Shown here piece after piece: positions 1 through 6,785 of a stretch of DNA of 26,575 nucleotides (position 1 is its first letter; each line of letters starts with the position of its first letter). The notes under the pieces were generated by a model, which saw only the letters and a list, made by a program, of their open reading frames with translations, had not been told where the DNA came from and ran no database searches. Source of the stretch: an uncultured Hungatella sp. (GTDB lineage: Bacteria > Bacillota > Clostridia > Lachnospirales > Lachnospiraceae). Location: positions 11,348 through 37,922 of the forward strand of contig CAJTOT010000005.1 in assembly GCA_910577935.1 (NCBI GenBank), written 5' to 3'. The position numbers and the translations under genes were made by a program.

Positions 1-533
1 CCATGAACGGCACGGCGGCCACCATGGGCATAGAGGAGAATCTGGCCCTCGCCCTGCGCCGGGGTGACAAGCGGACGCTGAAAAAAGGGATTGCCGCCGG
101 GGAGAGAAAGCTGTACAGGGATATGCTCGCCAGGCTGGGGCTGGGGCTGGAGAACCGCCTCACCAGCAAGGTGGGACTGCTTTCAGGCGGCCAGAGACAG
201 GCCCTCACCCTCCTCATGGCGACGCTGAAGAAGCCTAAGCTCCTTCTTCTCGACGAGCACACGGCGGCCCTGGACCCCAAGACGGCAGCGAAGGTGCTGG
301 AGACCACGGAGACCATCGTGAACCAGGATCACCTGACCACGCTGATGATCACCCACAACATGAGAGACGCCATCCACATCGGCAACCGGCTGATCATGAT
401 GAACAACGGACAGATCATCTATGACGTAGCGGGAGACGAGAAGACGGGCCTCACCGTGGAGGACCTGCTGAAGAAGTTTGCCGAGGCCAGCGGCGAGGAA
501 TTTGCCAACGACCGGATGATGCTTGCCAGATAG
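1..533 (+). CDS. ABC transporter ATP-binding protein, COG1101 type (5' partial)
   Basis: This is the C-terminal part of an ABC ATPase. The reading frame is open to the window edge, so the Walker A motif lies outside the window. Numbering from the codon at base 3, the signature LSGGQ is at residues 60-64, Walker B with the LLLLDEHTAALDP pattern at about 80-92, and the switch histidine (ITHNM) at 118. The MNGTAATMGIEENLALALRR stretch and the DEHTAALDP motif are typical of the COG1101 group. Those ATPases pair with PF04392-type binding proteins and one permease, and some members transport aromatic amino acids. The substrate here cannot be read from the ATPase. The partner genes are presumably upstream. 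It ends 56 bp before the TetR-like gene. Confidence 0.88.
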   Translation, partial: MNGTAATMGIEENLALALRRGDKRTLKKGIAAGERKLYRDMLARLGLGLENRLTSKVGLLSGGQRQALTLLMATLKKPKLLLLDEHTAALDPKTAAKVLETTETIVNQDHLTTLMITHNMRDAIHIGNRLIMMNNGQIIYDVAGDEKTGLTVEDLLKKFAEASGEEFANDRMMLAR

Positions 534-589
534 AGGGCCGGTGAACCGCAGGGAGAGCCGGCAGCAAAAAAGGATTGGGCTATTGGAAA

Positions 590-1192
590 ATGAAAAGAGA
601 TCTGGAATCGGAACTGATCAGAGAGGCTGTGGCCCAGCTTCAGAAAAACGGTGTGGAAGGCTTTTCGGCCAGGGCGGTGGCGGAGGCGTGCGGCGTCTCC
701 TGCGCCGCTCCTTTTAAGCATTTTGAGGGCAGGAGAGGGCTGTTTCTTGCCATATCCAGGTATTTGGATCAGATGCTTTTAAAGGTCATGGGGGAGATTG
801 AGTCAAGGCGGGGGACGGATTACAAAAAGGCCCATCTGGACATGAATGTGGCATACATCAATTTTTTGTGTCTCAACCCCTTTCTCATCAACGAATCCTT
901 CTGGAAGACCATCGACGAGAAGCAGTCGGGCATCAGAAAGTGGGAGAGCTTTAAGAAGATGACGGGACAGTTTTCTCTCTACTGCCGGGAGCATCAGATT
1001 CCCGAGAATATATACAAGAGCTATTATTTTAATTTTCAGACTCTGGCTTACGGGGCAGCCTTCGTCACGGTGAACAACCTGTTTCTGGAAGGCTGCGACC
1101 TGGCCACGGGCATCGAGGACCTGCAGGAGCGCATCTACAGGAATCTGGAACAGAATATGGGTTACAGTCACCAAGTGGGGAATCTGATTTAA
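590..1192 (+). CDS. TetR/AcrR-family transcriptional regulator
   Basis: A 200-residue protein with an N-terminal helix-turn-helix at about residues 20-45 (FSARAVAEACGVS followed by FKHFEGRRGLFL), the classical TetR DNA-binding domain. The C-terminal helical ligand domain is divergent, so the inducer is unknown. I chose ATG 590, with AGGA at 571-574 upstream. An in-frame TTG at 575 lies too close to that ribosome site to be preferred. The gene sits between the ABC ATPase and the flavoreductase, both on the same strand. A 17-bp GTTAAC palindrome at the flavoreductase promoter is a plausible operator for it, but this is inference from proximity only. Confidence 0.85.
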   Translation: MKRDLESELIREAVAQLQKNGVEGFSARAVAEACGVSCAAPFKHFEGRRGLFLAISRYLDQMLLKVMGEIESRRGTDYKKAHLDMNVAYINFLCLNPFLINESFWKTIDEKQSGIRKWESFKKMTGQFSLYCREHQIPENIYKSYYFNFQTLAYGAAFVTVNNLFLEGCDLATGIEDLQERIYRNLEQNMGYSHQVGNLI

Positions 1193-1205
1193 ATTCAGAT
1201 TCCCC
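1177..1205 (+). other. Perfect inverted repeat over the TetR stop codon
   Basis: GGGGAATCTGA (1177-1187) and TCAGATTCCCC (1195-1205) are exact 11-bp complements separated by 7 nt that include the TAA stop. A strong hairpin would form at the mRNA 3' end. No T-run follows, so it is not a canonical intrinsic terminator. It may be a processed or stabilised 3' end, or a bidirectional element. Confidence 0.6.
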
Positions 1206-1302
1206 GTCGAGCATCCTCCGCCCGGCGCCTCCTGGCCGGCGCGGACAGGCGGGGAGATGTTCCCTCCGTTTATTTTCACCGTTTATTTCATGTAAAAAGT
1301 GC

Positions 1303-1331
1303 TTGCATAAAAGGCGGATAAGTGATAAAAT
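1303..1331 (+). promoter_or_regulatory. Promoter of the flavoreductase gene
   Basis: TTGCAT (1303-1308) and TAAAAT (1326-1331) are separated by exactly 17 bp, giving a good sigma-70/SigA-type promoter with predicted start near 1338. A TTGACA at 1333-1338 could be a second -35 box, but no good -10 lies 17 bp after it. Confidence 0.6.
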
Positions 1332-1339
1332 TTTGACAA

Positions 1340-1356
1340 GGTTAACAGCGTTAACC
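1340..1356. promoter_or_regulatory. GTTAAC palindromic operator candidate
   Basis: GGTTAAC-AGC-GTTAACC is a perfect 7-bp inverted repeat with a 3-bp centre. It starts 9 bp after the -10 box, right at the predicted transcription start, so a bound protein would block initiation. The neighbouring TetR-like protein is the obvious candidate. The T-run right after it (1358-1364) means it could also act as a weak terminator. Confidence 0.55.
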
Positions 1357-1389
1357 ATTTTTTTAAAAAATAAAAGGGAGAGATGAAAC

Positions 1390-4002
1390 ATGAAAAAAAG
1401 ACGTTTGGCTGCCCTTACCATGACAGCCGCCCTGACAGCTTCCATGACAGCCTGCCAGAGCCAGCCTGCGGCCACAGACACCACGGCGGCCCCCGAGTCC
1501 ACCACCGCAGCGGAGACCACGACGGCAGCCGAGACAGAGGCCGAGACAAAGGCAGAGACTCTTTACACTGCCGGAACTTACTCTGCTTCCGAGCAGGGCT
1601 TCGGCGGCCCGGTGACAGTGACCGTCACCGTCAGCGACAGCGAGATCACGGAGGTGGAGATCGAGGGAGCCGATGAGACCCCGGCTGTGGGAGGCGCTGC
1701 CCTGGACACATTGAAGCAGGCTATCTTAGACGCCCAGTCTGAAGAGGTAGATGCCGTGGCAGGCGCCACCATCACTTCGGAGGCGGTGAAGAAGGCAGCC
1801 GCCGGCGCCATCGGACAGGCGAAGGGGGAGGTTTCGGCAGATGCGGATCTGGCATTTACCCCAGGCACTTACACAGGCACCGGCGAGGGCTACAACGGCC
1901 CGGTGGAGGTCAGCGTAACCTTCGACGAGAAGGCAGTGACAGCCATCGAAGTCACCTCCAGCGTGGAGACCGAGCATGTAGGCGACATCGCCTTTGATAT
2001 TTTGATTCCTCAGATGATCGAGGCAAACGGAACAGGCGTGGACGGCGTCTCCGGAGCGACTTTTTCCACCCGCGCCCTGAAGACAGCCGTGAACGCCGCG
2101 GCGGAGGAGGCAGGCGTCACCAACGCTTCACAGTTTGCCGCCAACACCGTTGAAGTGAAGGCTCAGGACGCCATCGAGGATACCTGGGACGTGGTTATCG
2201 TGGGAGCCGGAGGAGCCGGCATCAGCGCTGCCGCCCAGGCTTCACAGGACGGCAACACGGTTCTGGTCATCGAGAAGAACGCCGAGGTGGGAGGCAACAC
2301 CCTTGTATCCGGCGGTCAGTATCAGAGCGTCATGCCTTATCTGGTATGGGATGAGAGCGATCCCGACGCCACCACAGGCGTGGGCTTTGACGGCAATACA
2401 TACAACAAGGTGAAATCTGTCAACGGCTGTATCAACGAACTGAAGATGATCTATGACTGGTCCGAGGAGGAGTTTGACGCGGACTACTACAAGGATCACG
2501 AGTATGTGGCCGGAGACGCGGCAGAGCTTTCCAAGCACGGCGTGCACGCGGACTATCTGCCCACCCTCCAGGCTTTAAAGAAAGAGATCAAGGCATACCT
2601 TGACTGGGCCCAGCCTCAGCTTGACGCAGGCGTCTCCGAGTCCGAGCTGACCCTGTTCTCCACCCTGAACCTGCACATCTTCCAGACCTACTACGGCGGA
2701 CTGCGCCAGAGCGCCGACGGATCTGAGTGGATCTACGGAAATGTTGACCTGGTAAAGCAGTTCATCGAGGATGGCCAGGAGATCAAACCATGGCTTGAGG
2801 AAATGGGGGCGACTTTCGTGGAAGACACCCAGCCAACCCTCATCGGCGCGCTGTGGTACAGAGAGAACGAGTTTATCGGCGCCAATGTGGACGCCGACGG
2901 CGACGGCACTCCTGAAGAGTACAAGGGCCGCTGGGGAACCTATTTTATGGCTCCCATGACCGAGTTTCTGCAGAATAACGAGAAGAATCAGATCATGACC
3001 AGAACCACCGCCGAAGAGCTCATCGTCGAGGACGGACGAGTGGTAGGCGTGAAGGCCACTATGTACGACGGAACAGAAGTCACCGCCAAGGCGGCGAAGG
3101 GCGTGATCCTGGCAACCGGCGGTTATGCAGCCAACATTGAGAAGGTTGTGGAGACCAACAACTACTGGTCGCCCGAGTATGTGTCCGCTGCCACCAAGAC
3201 CACCAACCGCAGTTCCCTCACCGGAAGCGGCATCGAGATGGCCCAGGAGGCAGGAGCGGCCGTGACAGGAGAGGGCTGGACTCAGATGATGCCTATCAGC
3301 TGGGTTGACAACGGAAATCTGGCCTTCGGCGGCGGCAACTATGCGGTCTACATCAACCCAACCACCGGCAAGAGATTTGTGGACGAGGGCTCCGAGCGGG
3401 ATGTGCTCTCCCTCGGCGAGTTTAAGAACGGCATTGAGGTCAACGGAACCAAGGGCGTGTTTATGGAGATCTACAATAAGTCCGAGATGATTCCCGGCCC
3501 TATCCAGCTTGCTCCTGAAGGGGACTTTGAGGGAAGATACTACAGAAGGAAAGCCGACGCGGATGAACTGAACGCCCTGTTTGACGAGATCGGCGTGGAG
3601 GCCGACGCGGAGACAGTTCTGGAGACTATCGAGAAGTACGACATGGCAGTTATGGGCCAGGGCGAGTTTGAGGATGCGGGCAAGGCTATTGCCTCCAGAA
3701 CCATCGGCGACGTGGAGAAGAACGCCGACGGAAGCTACAACGTAGATTCCTACAAGCTGGAGGGCACGGAGCTGACCATCCGTCTCATGGCTCCCTCCAC
3801 TCACCACACCATGGGCGGCGTCGTTGTGGACACTGACCGCCACGTGCTTGACGAGGACGGCAACGTGATCGAGGGTCTGTACGCGGCAGGCGAAGTGACC
3901 GGCGGAATCCACGGCGGCAACAGACTGGGCGGCAACGCCATCACCGAGATCATCGTGTCCGGCCGCACGGCTGCGAAGGCCATCACCGCTGACAACCAGT
4001 GA
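1390..4002 (+). CDS. Lipoprotein flavoreductase with two FMN-binding domains and an FAD/fumarate-reductase domain
   Basis: An 870-residue exported reductase of the flavocytochrome c/urocanate reductase group. A signal peptide ends in the lipobox MTAC (Cys22), followed by a Thr/Ala/Glu-rich linker to about residue 55. Two FMN-binding domains follow (about 58-140 and 155-237). Each has an ApbE-type flavinylation motif, DAVAGATITS (Thr127) and DGVSGATFST (Thr224). The FAD domain begins at about 267 (DVVIVGAGGAG). Active-site candidates by family pattern are Arg670 (GSERD), His805/His806 (HHTMGG) and Arg845 (GGNRLGGN). Related enzymes reduce fumarate, urocanate, cinnamates and similar acceptors outside the cell, taking electrons through membrane flavin carriers. 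The acceptor here is unknown. GGGAGAG at 1376-1382 supports ATG 1390. It appears monocistronic, with its own promoter and terminator. Confidence 0.93.
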   Translation: MKKRRLAALTMTAALTASMTACQSQPAATDTTAAPESTTAAETTTAAETEAETKAETLYTAGTYSASEQGFGGPVTVTVTVSDSEITEVEIEGADETPAVGGAALDTLKQAILDAQSEEVDAVAGATITSEAVKKAAAGAIGQAKGEVSADADLAFTPGTYTGTGEGYNGPVEVSVTFDEKAVTAIEVTSSVETEHVGDIAFDILIPQMIEANGTGVDGVSGATFSTRALKTAVNAAAEEAGVTNASQFAANTVEVKAQDAIEDTWDVVIVGAGGAGISAAAQASQDGNTVLVIEKNAEVGGNTLVSGGQYQSVMPYLVWDESDPDATTGVGFDGNTYNKVKSVNGCINELKMIYDWSEEEFDADYYKDHEYVAGDAAELSKHGVHADYLPTLQALKKEIKAYLDWAQPQLDAGVSESELTLFSTLNLHIFQTYYGGLRQSADGSEWIYGNVDLVKQFIEDGQEIKPWLEEMGATFVEDTQPTLIGALWYRENEFIGANVDADGDGTPEEYKGRWGTYFMAPMTEFLQNNEKNQIMTRTTAEELIVEDGRVVGVKATMYDGTEVTAKAAKGVILATGGYAANIEKVVETNNYWSPEYVSAATKTTNRSSLTGSGIEMAQEAGAAVTGEGWTQMMPISWVDNGNLAFGGGNYAVYINPTTGKRFVDEGSERDVLSLGEFKNGIEVNGTKGVFMEIYNKSEMIPGPIQLAPEGDFEGRYYRRKADADELNALFDEIGVEADAETVLETIEKYDMAVMGQGEFEDAGKAIASRTIGDVEKNADGSYNVDSYKLEGTELTIRLMAPSTHHTMGGVVVDTDRHVLDEDGNVIEGLYAAGEVTGGIHGGNRLGGNAITEIIVSGRTAAKAITADNQ

Positions 4003-4052
4003 GAACGATGTAAAAACGATTCGGCAGATGATCATATATTTGTTTTTTAGGA

Positions 4053-4081
4053 GGGCAGCTGCTTCGGCAGCCGCCCTTTTT
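4053..4081 (+). terminator. Intrinsic terminator after the flavoreductase
   Basis: The stem 4053-4062 pairs with 4067-4076 (one A-C mismatch) around a TTCG tetraloop, followed by a T5 run at 4077-4081. This is a canonical Rho-independent terminator about 50 bp after the stop codon. Confidence 0.85.
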
Positions 4082-4123
4082 GTCTCATAGGTAAGTTCTC
4101 CGGGCAGGAGGCATGAGAATTCA

Positions 4124-4152
4124 TTGACATGATTTGGAGAATAGGGTAAAAT
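4124..4152 (+). promoter_or_regulatory. Promoter of the IclR-type regulator gene
   Basis: TTGACA (4124-4129) and TAAAAT (4147-4152) with a 17-bp spacer give a near-consensus SigA promoter. The predicted start is near 4159, leaving a leader of about 130 nt before the ATG. Confidence 0.8.
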
Positions 4153-4164
4153 AGACTAAAATTG

Positions 4165-4188
4165 TGAATTTGATTTATATATATAAAC
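4165..4188. promoter_or_regulatory. 24-bp operator element, copy 1 (regulator promoter)
   Basis: TGAAT-TTG-ATTTATATATATAAAC matches the pattern TGAAY-N3-RTTTATAWATATRAAC found twice more in front of the downstream operon. The last 16 bp form a near-palindrome. The element starts 13 bp after the end of the -10 box, at the position expected for a repressor site. Autoregulation by the encoded IclR-type protein is inferred. Confidence 0.7.
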
Positions 4189-4194
4189 GATATT

Positions 4195-4254
4195 GGGACC
4201 GGAAGGTACCTTCGGTCCCGGATGCCCGGGGATTGCTCCGCGCTCTGCGGCATC
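4195..4254 (+). other. Structured 5' leader of the regulator mRNA
   Basis: Two hairpins can form in the leader. The first is a nearly perfect inverted repeat at 4195-4219 (GGGACC paired with GGTCCC, GAAGG with CCTTC). The second closes GATGCC (4221-4226) on GGCATC (4249-4254), with GGGG and CGC inner pairings. No T-run follows either, and no known riboswitch class is recognised. Confidence 0.4.
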
Positions 4255-4287
4255 ATGTAAACTAAAGCCATATGGGGGAATCGAAAA

Positions 4288-5043
4288 ATGAACAGAACAG
4301 TGGAACGCGCCTTTTCCATTTTACAGCTGATCAGCGACAGAAAGCAGGGGATCACTCTGCAGGAGATTGTTAACGAGATGGGGATGGCCAAGAGCAGCGC
4401 GTTTGTCATCGTGCAGACGCTTCTGGAACTGGGCTATATCTCCACGGTCCAGAACAACAACAAAAAGTACTGCCTTGGGATCGAGACCTTCTCCCTGGGC
4501 ATGAAGTATGTCAATGATATGAGTCTTGTAGAGCAGTGTTCCATCCACCTGCCGCCTGTGGCGGAAAAGTACAACAAGACCGCCTTCGTGGCAGTGCTCA
4601 ACGGGAGCAAGATCGTCTACGTGTACAAGTATGTGGCGCAGAACGCCAAGCTGGCTTCCTGCGCCCTGGGGACAAGGAAGGATGTCTACGCCACATCCCT
4701 GGGAAAGGCGATACTGGCCTTTCTGCCGGAGGAGGAGCAGAAGGGGCTGCTGGACAGGCTTCAGCTTCAGGCGCTGACACAGTACACCATCACCTCAAAG
4801 GAGAAGCTGGTGAGGGAGCTGGAGAAGACAAAGGAGAGAGGGTACTCCCTGGATGTGCGGGAGCTGGAGGACATCACCAGCTGCTGCGGGGCGCCTGTCT
4901 TTGACTACAGCGGGCAGGTGGTGGCAGCCGTCTCTTTGTCGGACATCTACAACGAGAATCTGGATGACAACCAGGTGGCGGAGGAGCTGAAGGCAGCGGC
5001 CATGGACATCTCCAGGGGTCTGGGATATTTGCCGAAAGCCTGA
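4288..5043 (+). CDS. IclR-family transcriptional regulator
   Basis: A 251-residue protein with the two-domain IclR architecture. The N-terminal winged helix (about residues 1-65) carries TVERAFSILQLI and GMAKSSAFVIVQTLLELGYI. The C-terminal effector domain (about 75-248) carries the family patterns VYATSLGKAILAFLP, RGYSLDVRELEDITSCCGAP and AAVSLSD. IclR proteins commonly control uronate and aromatic catabolic genes; KdgR is the classical pectin/uronate member. A strong promoter and a 24-bp element precede it, and the same element is repeated at the downstream operon, so it is the probable local regulator. The ribosome site GGGGGAA lies about 8 nt before ATG 4288. The effector may be a KDG-like intermediate, but this is inference. 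Confidence 0.92.
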   Translation: MNRTVERAFSILQLISDRKQGITLQEIVNEMGMAKSSAFVIVQTLLELGYISTVQNNNKKYCLGIETFSLGMKYVNDMSLVEQCSIHLPPVAEKYNKTAFVAVLNGSKIVYVYKYVAQNAKLASCALGTRKDVYATSLGKAILAFLPEEEQKGLLDRLQLQALTQYTITSKEKLVRELEKTKERGYSLDVRELEDITSCCGAPVFDYSGQVVAAVSLSDIYNENLDDNQVAEELKAAAMDISRGLGYLPKA

Positions 5044-5085
5044 GAGAGACCCAGGGAAAGCTGGTAAAAAAACATACAAATGAGG

Positions 5086-5114
5086 TTGACAAAAGAAGAA
5101 CAGAAGTGTATAAT
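5086..5114 (+). promoter_or_regulatory. Perfect consensus promoter of the uronide operon
   Basis: TTGACA (5086-5091), a 17-bp spacer and TATAAT (5109-5114) match the SigA consensus at all twelve positions. Such a strong promoter implies tight repression when the substrate is absent. Predicted start is near 5121. Confidence 0.9.
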
Positions 5115-5127
5115 ATAGCTATATTAT
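5110..5127. promoter_or_regulatory. Perfect 18-bp palindrome across -10 and +1
   Basis: ATAATATAGCTATATTAT is identical to its reverse complement. It includes five bases of the -10 box and the predicted start, and ends exactly where operator copy 2 begins. It may be a separate operator for a second regulator, or a melting-prone AT-rich initiation region. Confidence 0.5.
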
Positions 5128-5150
5128 GAACTTAGTTTATATATATGAAC
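5127..5150. promoter_or_regulatory. 24-bp operator element, copy 2 (operon promoter)
   Basis: TGAAC-TTA-GTTTATATATATGAAC. The 16-bp core reads as GTTYATATATATRAAC on both strands with one mismatched pair. As at the regulator promoter, it starts exactly 13 bp after the last base of the -10 box, which supports a shared repressor. Confidence 0.75.
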
Positions 5151-5227
5151 TAATCTGCTGCGAAGACAGACGACAACCTTTACAGAGAGGCTTCTGAATC
5201 AGAGGCCTAAAAAAATACATATTATTG

Positions 5228-5251
5228 TGAACGGAGTTTATAAATATGAAC
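5228..5251. promoter_or_regulatory. 24-bp operator element, copy 3 (over the first start codon)
   Basis: TGAAC-GGA-GTTTATAAATATGAAC, the third copy of the element. It covers the GGAG ribosome site (5233-5236) and the ATG (5246-5248) of the first operon gene. A protein bound here and at copy 2, 101 bp upstream, could loop the DNA or block elongation. Confidence 0.65.
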
Positions 5252-5812
5252 AATGGAAAAATTTGCCAGTTCATGTGGTTTGATCTGATCTTCCTGTCCT
5301 TTTTGGCCGCCTTGTCAGAATGGATGAGCAGCCGTCTGCTGGATATATGGGACAGCAGCTTCTATTTCAGCTTTGCCACCGCCGTCTGCCTCATCGCCAT
5401 GATCCGCTGGGGCTGGGCCGGGGTCGTGGTGGGAATGGCCGGGGGAGCGCCGGGAATCTGGTTTTCTCACATGGGCCCGGCGCAGGGAATTATATTTTAT
5501 ATATTGGCCAACGGATTTCTGGCAATTCCCATGGCGGTTTACGGGAAGCGCAGCAGAGACGCCATAGGCGGCAGGGTCCTGTATCTCTCGGTGTACGTCG
5601 TGGCGTGCCATGTATGCCAGGCCGTGGGGAAAGGAGTGGCGATCTTCATTCTGACAGGAGAGGCGTCAGGATTTAAGGATTATCTGGGAGCCACGTTTCT
5701 GATCATGGTCATCGACGTGATCGTGTGCGGGGCTCTGAGAACCAGGGAAGGGCTGATTTGCGATATGCGGTATTATTTTCAGGAGAGGGAAAGGGAAAAT
5801 CATGAAACATGA
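5246..5812 (+). CDS. Small integral membrane protein, first gene of the uronide operon
   Basis: A 188-residue hydrophobic protein with about six predicted membrane segments (roughly 8-26, 36-55, 57-75, 79-99, 110-136 and 143-165) and a charged tail ending RERENHET. I do not recognise the family. The size and topology resemble small substrate-binding (S) components of energy-coupling transporters, but no diagnostic motif is visible. It is the first gene after the operon promoter and overlaps the LplB-like permease by 11 bp, so the two are probably translationally coupled. A role in import or membrane anchoring of the transporter is likely from position only. Confidence 0.8.
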   Translation: MNNGKICQFMWFDLIFLSFLAALSEWMSSRLLDIWDSSFYFSFATAVCLIAMIRWGWAGVVVGMAGGAPGIWFSHMGPAQGIIFYILANGFLAIPMAVYGKRSRDAIGGRVLYLSVYVVACHVCQAVGKGVAIFILTGEASGFKDYLGATFLIMVIDVIVCGALRTREGLICDMRYYFQERERENHET

Positions 5813-6767
5813 CAACATCGAGATGAGAACCTCCCAGACAAAAAGGATCTGGAGGGCAGTGGTAAAGGACTGGCGGCTGTATGTGCTGCTGCTTCCGCTG
5901 ATTTTGTGGTTCGCGGTGTGGGCGTACAAGCCCATGGGCGGACTGCTCATAGCATTCAAGCGGTTTGACCCCCAGTTTGGCGTGTGGGGAAGCGAGTTTA
6001 AGGGAATCGACAACTTCATCAACCTGGTGTCGGGGGTGAACAAGACAGAGTTCTGGCAGGCGTTCAGGAACACGTTCATCATCAGCGCCTACAATCTTAT
6101 ATTCGGATTTCCGGTTCCCATCATTCTGGCTTTGCTGTTCGCGGAGATCGGCAATGACCTGGTGAGGAAATTCGCCCAGACGGCAACCTATCTGCCTCAC
6201 TTTTTGTCAGAGGTTACCATCACGGGCATCACCCTGATGCTGGTGTACAGCGGTGTCAGGTCCAGCGGCATCGTGGCTTCCCTGTTCCAGCAGATGGGGC
6301 TTTTGGAGGCGGGAACCTCCATGATGCAGAAGGCCAACTATTTCAGACCCCTGTACATCCTGGTGGGAATCTGGAAGGAGAGCGGATACAACTCCATCGT
6401 GTACTTTGCGGCCATCATGGGCATCTCCCCGTCCCTGTATGAGGCGTTGAAGGTGGACGGGGGCAACAAGTTCCAGGAGATCCGCTTTGTCACCTTTCCG
6501 GGCATGGCGCCCACGCTGATTATCATGATCATCATGAGAATCGGAAACATGCTGAGTATCGGCTACGAGAGGGTGCTTCTTCTGTACAACGCCAACATCT
6601 ACGTGACGGCGGACGTGCTTTCCACCTTTGAGCAGAGGCTGGGAATCCTGTCGGGAAACTACGGCATGGGAGCGGCGGTGAGCTTGTTCAATTCCTTCAT
6701 CGCCTTCGCCCTGGTCATCGGGGCCAACACTATCAGCAGAAATATATCAGAGACATCTTTATGGTAA
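5802..6767 (+). CDS. ABC sugar transporter permease, LplB type
   Basis: A 321-residue permease of the binding-protein-dependent transport superfamily. After a short cytosolic N-terminus comes the first membrane segment with LYVLLLPLILWFAVWAYKPM, characteristic of the LplB/YteP group. The EAA loop that contacts the ATPase reads YEALKVDGGNKFQEIRFVTF. About six membrane segments are expected. LplB/YtcP-type importers commonly carry oligosaccharides such as rhamnogalacturonan or other uronides. It overlaps the previous gene and is followed 18 bp later by its partner permease. Confidence 0.93.
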   Translation: MKHDNIEMRTSQTKRIWRAVVKDWRLYVLLLPLILWFAVWAYKPMGGLLIAFKRFDPQFGVWGSEFKGIDNFINLVSGVNKTEFWQAFRNTFIISAYNLIFGFPVPIILALLFAEIGNDLVRKFAQTATYLPHFLSEVTITGITLMLVYSGVRSSGIVASLFQQMGLLEAGTSMMQKANYFRPLYILVGIWKESGYNSIVYFAAIMGISPSLYEALKVDGGNKFQEIRFVTFPGMAPTLIIMIIMRIGNMLSIGYERVLLLYNANIYVTADVLSTFEQRLGILSGNYGMGAAVSLFNSFIAFALVIGANTISRNISETSLW

Positions 6768-6785
6768 GGAAGGGAGGAAGGAACT

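Noticed and set aside
1333..1361. TTGACA at 1333 as the main -35 box of the flavoreductase
   Set aside because: The hexamer 17 bp downstream (CATTTT) is a poor -10; the TTGCAT-17-TAAAAT pair just upstream is better.
2575..4035. Open frame of 486 codons on the minus strand opposite the flavoreductase
   Set aside because: No motif, no ribosome site or promoter of note, and complete overlap with a well-supported gene.
5188..5208. Hairpin AGGCTTC/GAGGCCT in the operon leader as an attenuator
   Set aside because: It is followed by a run of A, not T, on the + strand, so it cannot act as an intrinsic terminator for the operon; no alternative pairing was seen.
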